This document shows positions 6,782 to 10,660 of a stretch of 10,660 nucleotides of DNA, piece by piece. Both the position numbers and the translations under genes were made by a program. Each line of letters starts with the position of its first letter. The stretch's first letter is position 1. The notes under the pieces are model-generated. The model was not told the DNA's origin, ran no database searches, and was given only the letters and a program-made list of their open reading frames with translations. The stretch covers positions 1 through 10,660 of the forward strand of contig PUKM01000210.1 in NCBI GenBank assembly GCA_003552325.1. Reading direction: 5' to 3'. The stretch comes from Natrialbaceae archaeon (GTDB lineage Archaea > Halobacteriota > Halobacteria > Halobacteriales > Natrialbaceae).

Positions 6782-6795
6782 AGGGTTATAACCCT
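6782..6795 (-). promoter_or_regulatory. Palindromic TATA box, promoter of the leader-ilvB operon
   Basis: AGGGTTATAACCCT is a perfect 14-bp palindrome containing TTATAA. On the minus strand the purine-rich GGAAGG just before it could serve as the BRE. Archaeal spacing predicts a transcription start near 6762, within a few bases of the leader-peptide ATG at 6759. It overlaps a second palindrome, CCCTCGAGGG (6776-6785), so a dimeric repressor could cover the TATA box. A further GCAATCGTTGC dyad lies upstream at 6806-6816. Confidence 0.65.
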
Positions 6796-6836
6796 TCCTC
6801 GAGTGGCAATCGTTGCACGAATCCAGCCCCCAGTGT

Positions 6837-6852
6837 GCCAGCGGGTGCTGGC
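6837..6852 (-). repeat. Hairpin just downstream of leuA
   Basis: GCCAGC-ACCC-GCTGGC is a perfect 6-bp stem with a 4-nt loop, starting 27 nt after the leuA stop. It may stabilise or process the leuA 3' end. It lacks a T-tract, so I do not call it a terminator. Confidence 0.5.
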
Positions 6853-6879
6853 GGTGGGATGCAAACACGGGGGACACGG

Positions 6880-8119
6880 CTACGCCCGCACCTCCTCTCG
6901 TTCGTGCGCTGGCAGCGAGGCTACCCCTTCGTCTTCCGCGAATCGCTCGAGGTCGGCGACCGTGACACGGCGCTTTTCGGCCCCGTAATCTTTGACGCGT
7001 CGGGTGATCGCTCGCACCTCGGTTTCGGTCGGGTCGTAGCCCGTTTCGACGAGCCGTTCGCGCACGGAGTGCGTGCCGGTGTGTTTCCCAAGTACCAGTC
7101 GGCGACGGGCCCCGACCATCTCGGGAGTCATGACGCCCGGTTCGAACGTGTCGGCGTTCTCGATGACACCAGCCGCGTGGATTCCGCTCTCGTGGGAGAA
7201 CGCGTTCGCGCCGACAACTGGTTTGTTCGAGGGGACCGGGACGCCGCTGCGTTCGGCGACGACCTGTGACAGCTCGGTGATTCGGGTGGTGTCGATACCG
7301 GTGTCGGCCTGGTAGACCGATTCGACGGCCATCACGAACTCCTCGTAGGCAGCGTTTCCAGCACGCTCGCCGATGGAGTTGACCGAAACCTGTGCTTGCT
7401 CGGCACCGGCTTCGATCCCGGCCAGGGCGTTTGCCGTAGCCAGGCCGAAGTCGTCGTGAGTGTGGACGTCGATCCGTGCGTCAGTGTGTGCACAGACCGT
7501 CTCGATCAGGTCATAGAACCGCCGTGGGGTGGCAACCCCACAGGTGTCCGGGATGTTGATCCAGTCCGTTTCGGCCGCCGTCACAGCCTCGATGACCTCG
7601 AGTAAGTAGGTTTCGTCGGTTCGGGTGGCATCCATCGGCGAGAACATACAGGTGGCTCCCGCCGCTTTGACGCGTTCGACGGCCTCGGTGGCTCGTTCGA
7701 CGACGGCTTCGCGACTCGAGTGCATCGAATCTTCGATCTGGACGTCACTCGTCGAGACGAAGACGTGGACCATCTCGACGCCGGAATCCAGTGCTGCCTC
7801 GATGTCCGAATCGACGACACGAGCGAGTCCGCAGGTCGTCGTTTGGGTCGCTGCGGCAATCTCGGAAACGGCTTCGAACTCGGCATCAGAATTGACGGGG
7901 AATCCCGCTTCGATGACGTGTGTGCCCATTTCATCCAGGAGTCGCGCAATATCGCGTTTGTCCTCCATCGAGAAGGACGTACCTGGGGACTGTTCGCCAT
8001 CGCGCAGGGTCGTATCGAAGACGCGTGCTGTTGCGAATTCGTCAGTAGAGTCTAACGTGCCCTGGAAGAACTCGACCGCCCTGAGGGGTCTCAGAGCCGG
8101 TGTCGGTTGGAGTCGACAT
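6880..8119 (-). CDS. leuA: 2-isopropylmalate synthase-type enzyme (LeuA family), short form, with an apparent frameshift near the start
   Basis: Family members condense acetyl-CoA with 2-oxoisovalerate (IPMS) or pyruvate (citramalate synthase); location in the BCAA locus favours LeuA. The HMGL-like core has FDTTLRDGEQSPGTSFS (catalytic Arg and metal Asp), the metal histidines in DVHTHDDFGLATANA, and GERAGNAAYEE. The longest ATG ORF (from 7968) would miss the essential RDGEQ motif. The leaderless promoter points to the ATG at 8119. The 14 codons MSTPTDTGSETPQG are one nucleotide out of frame with VEFFQGTLDS (from 8076), and no ATG, GTG or TTG exists in the downstream frame before RDGEQ. Removing one base near 8077-8088 gives 412 aa. 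The LeuA dimer (allosteric) domain of ~500-aa enzymes is absent. The rest of the frame is intact, so the gene is probably functional. Confidence 0.88.
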
Positions 8120-8146
8120 TGTATCTAATCCCCAGGACAGTGGTGG

Positions 8147-8154
8147 TATATAAA
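8147..8154 (-). promoter_or_regulatory. leuA promoter TATA box
   Basis: TTTATATA on the minus strand is centred about 31 bp upstream of the ATG at 8119. The predicted transcription start therefore falls at or a few bases before that ATG, giving a leaderless or nearly leaderless mRNA. This is the main argument for 8119 as the leuA start despite the frame break. Confidence 0.8.
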
Positions 8155-8168
8155 CCTGGTGTTGGTGC

Positions 8169-8191
8169 GGATTTTGACGGGGAAGGATTTT
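8169..8191 (-). repeat. Direct repeat GGATTTT upstream of the leuA TATA box
   Basis: Two copies of GGATTTT (AAAATCC on the minus strand) lie at 8169-8175 and 8185-8191, 16 bp apart and on the upstream side of the leuA TATA box. Each is followed on the plus strand by a similar AC...GGGG context. Repeats at this position are candidate activator sites, but no factor can be named. Confidence 0.45.
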
Positions 8192-8194
8192 ACA

Positions 8195-8206
8195 TTGGGG
8201 GCCCAA
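8195..8206. repeat. 12-bp inverted repeat upstream of leuA
   Basis: TTGGG-GG-CCCAA, a perfect 5-bp dyad with a 2-bp centre, lies about 50 bp upstream of the leuA TATA box, next to the GGATTTT repeats. It is a possible operator. Confidence 0.4.
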
Positions 8207-8410
8207 CAGGTCCGAGAAACGCATGCAGTAAATGCTTCGGGGTGATATTATGGACCTTATATTCCCCTATCTACACACCGGTAGCAACCAACACGGTAAT
8301 CCATGACACTGTAAATTTCGCCCCAGGTATGTAGAATCGAACATTCTCGTCGGTCACGCGCACTTTCGACTGACCGTTTGTACACTCGGACTCGAGTCAC
8401 CTCGAGTAGG

Positions 8411-8442
8411 CACTGCCAGCAGCTCAGGGTTGAGTGGCAGTG
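8411..8442. repeat. Strong hairpin: 8-bp perfect outer stem with 4-bp inner stem
   Basis: CACTGCCA (8411-8418) pairs perfectly with TGGCAGTG (8435-8442). Inside it CTCA (8423-8426) pairs with TGAG (8431-8434) around a GGGT loop, leaving a 4-nt bulge (GCAG) on one side. No T-tract follows on either strand. Confidence 0.7.
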
Positions 8443-8446
8443 AGAA

Positions 8447-8491
8447 CGGCCGCCGGGAACTACACAGCCACGAATAGTCCCACGGCGGCCG
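8447..8491. repeat. Long imperfect hairpin adjacent to the previous one
   Basis: CGGCCGCC (8447-8454) pairs with GGCGGCCG (8484-8491). GGGA (8455-8458) then pairs with TCCC (8478-8481), and CTA (8460-8462) with TAG (8475-8477). Only an AC bulge and a single bulged A interrupt the 15-bp stem, and the loop is 12 nt. It starts 4 nt after the preceding hairpin. Confidence 0.7.
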
Positions 8492-8697
8492 GCGTGTTGA
8501 GCATGAGTGATCCACCATGACACGGCAACAGACGTGCAGACGTGTCACGTTGCGTGCGAACCGTGTGGTTCACACCCACCAGCACTCACGGGGTTGGTTT
8601 GAAGCCTGTACATCGTCGTCGGGGGAACCCGTCGACATTCCATTATTGGACGTGTGGGGTAATAAATGGCTGTGTAGTCGCAATCTTTTCGCGCCAG

Positions 8698-8725
8698 GGT
8701 GTTTAGGACACCTATTCGTTTTGTT
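8698..8725 (+). terminator. Possible plus-strand terminator closing the hairpin run
   Basis: GGTGT-TTAGG-ACACC (8698-8712) is followed by the T-rich TATTCGTTTTG. It would end a plus-strand transcript before the convergent regulator gene. The stem is short and the tract is interrupted, so this is tentative. Confidence 0.4.
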
Positions 8726-8847
8726 TGAAGCCGAATAATGTGTTGATTGCTGGTTTCTTCGAAGCACGCATAGCCGAGAATACCCGAGTTGTTCACTTCG
8801 TCTTTTCACACACCCAGCGCCCGAGCACACACCCGACACTCGAGCGA

Positions 8848-9504
8848 TTACCGATCGGGAACCGCTGCCTGACCCCGGCCGGCTAACGTCTCACTTACCA
8901 ACGTCGCGTGACTCCGACGCAGTCGTTCCGAGAGTGCCTGGTGTGAGATGTCTAACTCAGCGGCCAGCTCTTTGAGGGTGATCTGCCGTGGCACGTCGAA
9001 GTACCCCCGTTCGTGTGCCGCAACGATCGTCTCGTACTGCGTTCGTGTGAGGTTCGTTCCCTCGTGCACTGCTCCATCGAGGCTGGTCATCCGGGTGACG
9101 GTCACTGAAAATCCAGCCGTGACGAACTCGTCGTGGGCTTTCGAGACCGAGTATCGGTCGTGAAACAGTAATTCGACCGACCAGGTCCCATCGTGGCCAA
9201 CCAACTCGAGTACCGCTCCCTGATTTTCCGACACCAGCGCCTCGAATCGACTGATCTCCGTTGCCGGCTCGAGCCGGAACAGCCACGCCTCACCGGTCTC
9301 CGTGAGACTCGCCACAACCGAGAGCGACGGGTCGGCCTCGAGGGCATCTCGGGCTGCCCGATAGTCCGGCCCGGAGGCGACGACGAGTGGCGCTCCGGTG
9401 CCAACCACGCCCACAAACTCGAGTCGGAGCGTCGGCACCCGGCGAAATGCCACGGCGCCCGCGAACTGTTCGGCAGGGACCTCGAGTTCGATGAGAGTTG
9501 CCAT
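8848..9504 (-). CDS. HTH_10 (Bat-like) transcriptional regulator
   Basis: This 218-aa protein has the haloarchaeal layout of an N-terminal ligand or sensing domain (residues 1 to ~140, no recognisable cofactor motif) and a C-terminal HTH_10 domain at about 152-205. That domain reads LTRTQYETIVAAHERGYFDV, then LKELAAELDISHQALSERLRR with the recognition helix. This family includes the bacterio-opsin activator Bat and many uncharacterised haloarchaeal regulators. The ATG at 9504 is preferred over the GTG at 9507 because a TATA element is about 26 bp upstream, giving a leaderless start. It lies upstream of leuA in the same orientation, separated by the hairpin-rich gap. A role in BCAA control is possible but unproven. 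Confidence 0.85.
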   Translation of the reverse strand: MATLIELEVPAEQFAGAVAFRRVPTLRLEFVGVVGTGAPLVVASGPDYRAARDALEADPSLSVVASLTETGEAWLFRLEPATEISRFEALVSENQGAVLELVGHDGTWSVELLFHDRYSVSKAHDEFVTAGFSVTVTRMTSLDGAVHEGTNLTRTQYETIVAAHERGYFDVPRQITLKELAAELDISHQALSERLRRSHATLVSETLAGRGQAAVPDR

Positions 9505-9526
9505 CACCGGGTGTCACCACAACCGC

Positions 9527-9532
9527 CTATAG
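9527..9532 (-). promoter_or_regulatory. TATA element of the HTH_10 gene
   Basis: CTATAG within CCTATAGG is centred about 26 bp upstream of the ATG at 9504, the spacing of a haloarchaeal leaderless promoter. The match to the TATA consensus is moderate. Confidence 0.5.
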
Positions 9533-9669
9533 GGGAGGTCTGATACCGGTAGGTGTCCCCGCCTCCATCGATCGATGACTCTCCTGACTCGTGAGGGATT
9601 TGGCACTGCTTACCAGTCACGTACGACGGTATCCACTCGAGGTCAGTGTCCTCAATACTGCAGAGAAAA

Positions 9670-9822
9670 TGCCCGGGGAGGGCTCCGAACCCTCGATCTC
9701 CGCATGTCCCAGGTTCGAGGCTCGGCAGAGTCCTCGAGGAACACGGAGGCTTCCAAGGCGAAACCGCACCGAATCTCTGAACCCTATGAGTGCGGCGCTA
9801 TGTCCAGCTAAGCCACCCGGGC
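9670..9822 (-). tRNA. Elongator tRNA-Met (anticodon CAT) with intron
   Basis: The acceptor arms GCCCGGG (9822-9816) and CCCGGGC (9677-9671) pair fully, with discriminator A at 9670 and no encoded CCA. The anticodon stem CCGCA (9795-9791) pairs with TGCGG (9704-9700) and the loop is CTCATA-A with anticodon CAT (9788-9786). The T arm is GAGGG-TTCGGAG-CCCTC and the variable loop AGATC. Exons are 38 and 36 nt. The acceptor stem is that of the elongator, not the initiator, tRNA. TTTT follows directly (9669-9666) and can terminate transcription. Confidence 0.97.
9706..9784 (-). other. 79-nt archaeal tRNA intron with canonical bulge-helix-bulge
   Basis: The intron sits at the standard 37/38 position. 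The bulge-helix-bulge is complete: outer helix CCGCA/TGCGG, 3-nt bulges TAG and ACA (cut after the second base of each), 4-bp central helix CTCA/TGGG with one G-U pair, and inner helix GGTTC/GAACC. Introns in this tRNA are known from Haloferax volcanii at a similar length. They are removed by the tRNA splicing endonuclease and joined by RtcB-type ligase. Confidence 0.93.
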
Positions 9823-9853
9823 TTGCGGCACTTTCGGCTTTGGTGCTGGCTTT

Positions 9854-9859
9854 CTTTAA
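9854..9859 (-). promoter_or_regulatory. Promoter of the tRNA-Met gene
   Basis: TTAAAG on the minus strand, preceded by a purine-rich GGGAAGG resembling a BRE, is about 34 bp upstream of the mature tRNA 5' end. It predicts a short 5' leader for RNase P to remove. Confidence 0.55.
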
Positions 9860-9899
9860 CCTTCCCATTCGAGGGCGGCGTGCGGTCAGCACCCACGGA

Positions 9900-9905
9900 T
9901 TTATG
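9900..9905 (+). promoter_or_regulatory. Promoter TATA element of the downstream plus-strand gene
   Basis: TTTATG is centred about 27 bp upstream of the ATG at 9930 and predicts a leaderless transcript. It lies about 40 bp from the tRNA promoter and fires in the opposite direction. Confidence 0.6.
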
Positions 9906-9929
9906 CCACGCCTGTGCGAAATTCCCGTC

Positions 9930-10660
9930 ATGACCGTTCCCGGGATGGTGCAATCGAACCTCGAGGGCGAGGAAATCGCCGCTCGCGTCACCCTCGGTGA
10001 CGACGACGAACTGTTTATCACACCGACGCGAACGCTGATTTACCGCGCCAGTGGTCTCTTGAGTGATGAGTCCGTCGACGAGTATCCTCACAATGCCGAC
10101 CGGCTGACGCTCACGGAAAAGCGACGAAAGACGAAATTTACCTACGAGTACGCCCTCGAGGGTGAACGCTCGTTCACCATTCCGGCGACTCGAACGGAGG
10201 ACGTTTTGCATCCGGTTCTCGCAGGGGTATTGAACGGAAACGGCATTACCGACCCCGGTGAGACCGTCGTCCAGACGTTCCGTTTCAGCGAGGTCACGGT
10301 GATCGTGACCAGCGATAGACTCGTCAAACACATCGGCGCTGCCGTCTGGGACACCGACTTCGAAAAGTACCACTACGACGACGTGACGAACCTCTCATTT
10401 GAGGAGGGAAGCGTCGCGACCCAGGTCGTCCTCGAGACCGACGGTCGCCAACAGCGGCTCAAGATTCCCAACGACCAGGTAGACGAGGTACGTGAACGTA
10501 TCAAGCGGGCACTGTGTTCGTACTACGACGTCGGCTCGATTGGGGAGCTCAACGCGTTGCTCGAGCCCGAGGAGGACGAACGCGAGGCGTCGACATCGAC
10601 AGTCGACTTCGGGCCCGGTGTCGATCCACTCGATGCAAATCCACCAGTTCTCGAGGAGAC
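9930..10660 (+). CDS. Conserved-looking haloarchaeal protein with two PH-like repeats (3' end outside window)
   Basis: An open frame from the ATG at 9930 (MTVPGMVQSNLEGEEIAARV) runs 243 codons to the window edge without a stop. Two similar beta-rich segments are visible. The first begins ELFITPTRTLIYRASGLLSD, reaches SFTIPATRTEDVLHPVLAGV and ends at about residue 105. The second begins VIVTSDRLVKHIGAAVWD, reaches RLKIPNDQVDEVRERIKRAL and ends at about 200. Each has a turn followed by a strand-rich stretch and a closing helix, the pattern of bacterial PH-like domains. A charged, Glu-rich region follows. No catalytic motif or membrane segment is seen, and the function is unknown to me. The predicted mRNA is leaderless. 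Composition is typical of the host. Confidence 0.88.
   Translation, partial: MTVPGMVQSNLEGEEIAARVTLGDDDELFITPTRTLIYRASGLLSDESVDEYPHNADRLTLTEKRRKTKFTYEYALEGERSFTIPATRTEDVLHPVLAGVLNGNGITDPGETVVQTFRFSEVTVIVTSDRLVKHIGAAVWDTDFEKYHYDDVTNLSFEEGSVATQVVLETDGRQQRLKIPNDQVDEVRERIKRALCSYYDVGSIGELNALLEPEEDEREASTSTVDFGPGVDPLDANPPVLEE

Larger units (their letters stand above)
8333..8725 (+). other. Gene-free stretch with a run of consecutive hairpins; candidate structured RNA
   Basis: The 8120-8847 interval has no convincing protein gene: its short open frames are Cys/Arg-rich and lack the acidic composition of the neighbours. Within it, inverted repeats follow one another almost without gaps: 8333-8347 (5 bp), 8351-8376 (6 bp), 8390-8407 (7 bp), 8411-8442 (8+4 bp), 8447-8491 (8+4+3 bp), 8518-8547 (7 bp), 8554-8575 (3+5 bp), 8615-8636 (4+4 bp with a GGAA loop) and 8698-8712 (5 bp). 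The last is followed by a T-rich tract. A TTATATT at 8257-8263 could start a plus-strand transcript near 8285. RNase P and SRP RNA signatures were looked for and not seen. Strand and function are inferred. Confidence 0.4.

Noticed and set aside
6682..6864. Longer 60-codon version of the leader ORF starting at 6864
   Set aside because: Its start would lie upstream of the TATA box and its first 35 residues lack any BCAA or haloarchaeal character; the ATG at 6759 fits the promoter.
6806..8235. Shared GCA-N5-TGC dyad upstream of both the ilvB (6806-6816) and leuA (8225-8235) promoters
   Set aside because: The distance to the TATA box differs greatly (about 22 versus 80 bp) and six fixed bases are too few to claim a common operator.
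8285..8725. RNase P RNA or SRP (7S) RNA in the hairpin region
   Set aside because: The length would suit RNase P RNA, but its conserved GAGGAAAGTCC core and the SRP helix-8 motif are absent on both strands.
8517..8839. Short open frames at 8517-8738 (+), 8545-8796 (-) and 8570-8839 (-)
   Set aside because: They are Cys/Arg-rich rather than acidic, overlap each other and the hairpins, and have no promoter-start pairing.
9617..10021. 134-codon minus-strand frame across the tRNA and the start of the PH-like gene
   Set aside because: It runs through a certain tRNA gene and both divergent promoters; the plus-strand frame from 9930 has the promoter and domain pattern.

Overview
This window is a chromosomal segment of an extremely halophilic archaeon (class Halobacteria), probably from the Natrialba/Natrinema/Haloterrigena-like group. 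The evidence is GC-rich third positions, strongly acidic proteins, very frequent CTCGAG hexamers, TATA-type promoters that place leaderless transcripts at start codons, an HTH_10 (Bat-like) regulator, and an intron-containing elongator tRNA-Met with an archaeal bulge-helix-bulge motif.

Most of the window (645-8119, minus strand) is the branched-chain amino acid (BCAA) locus. In transcription order it runs leuA, a 370-nt control region, ilvB, a 19-codon mini-ORF, ilvN, ilvC, a 100-aa conserved-looking small protein, leuC and leuD. Together these cover acetohydroxyacid synthase, ketol-acid reductoisomerase, 2-isopropylmalate synthase and isopropylmalate isomerase. leuB does not follow leuD in this window. 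From ilvB to leuD almost every junction is a 4-bp or 8-bp stop/start overlap, so the operon looks translationally coupled throughout.

The most notable find is between leuA and ilvB. A palindromic TATA box (6782-6795) sits about 27 bp upstream of a 25-codon leader ORF (6759-6682). That ORF ends in a Val-Ser-Leu-Ala-Leu-Ile-Ile-Val run, and its stop codon lies inside a GC-rich hairpin followed by a T-tract (6694-6673). This is the anatomy of a leader-peptide transcription attenuator for BCAA genes, here in an archaeon and on a leaderless leader mRNA. A second, weaker small ORF (6592-6506) follows the terminator and overlaps the ilvB start. leuA lacks the C-terminal allosteric (LeuA dimer) domain, so control may rest more on expression. 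Its ATG-proximal codons are one nucleotide out of frame with the rest of the gene.

Upstream of leuA, 8120-8847 has no convincing protein gene. It holds the leuA promoter with a direct repeat and a palindrome upstream of it, then a run of about nine consecutive hairpins (8333-8712) ending in a T-rich tract, a candidate structured RNA on the plus strand. Beyond it are an HTH_10 regulator (8848-9504, minus), the intron-bearing tRNA-Met(CAT) (9670-9822, minus), and a divergent, 3'-truncated haloarchaeal protein with two PH-like repeats (9930-end, plus). At the left edge (2-607, plus) is the C-terminal part of a surface protein with one membrane anchor, convergent with leuD.
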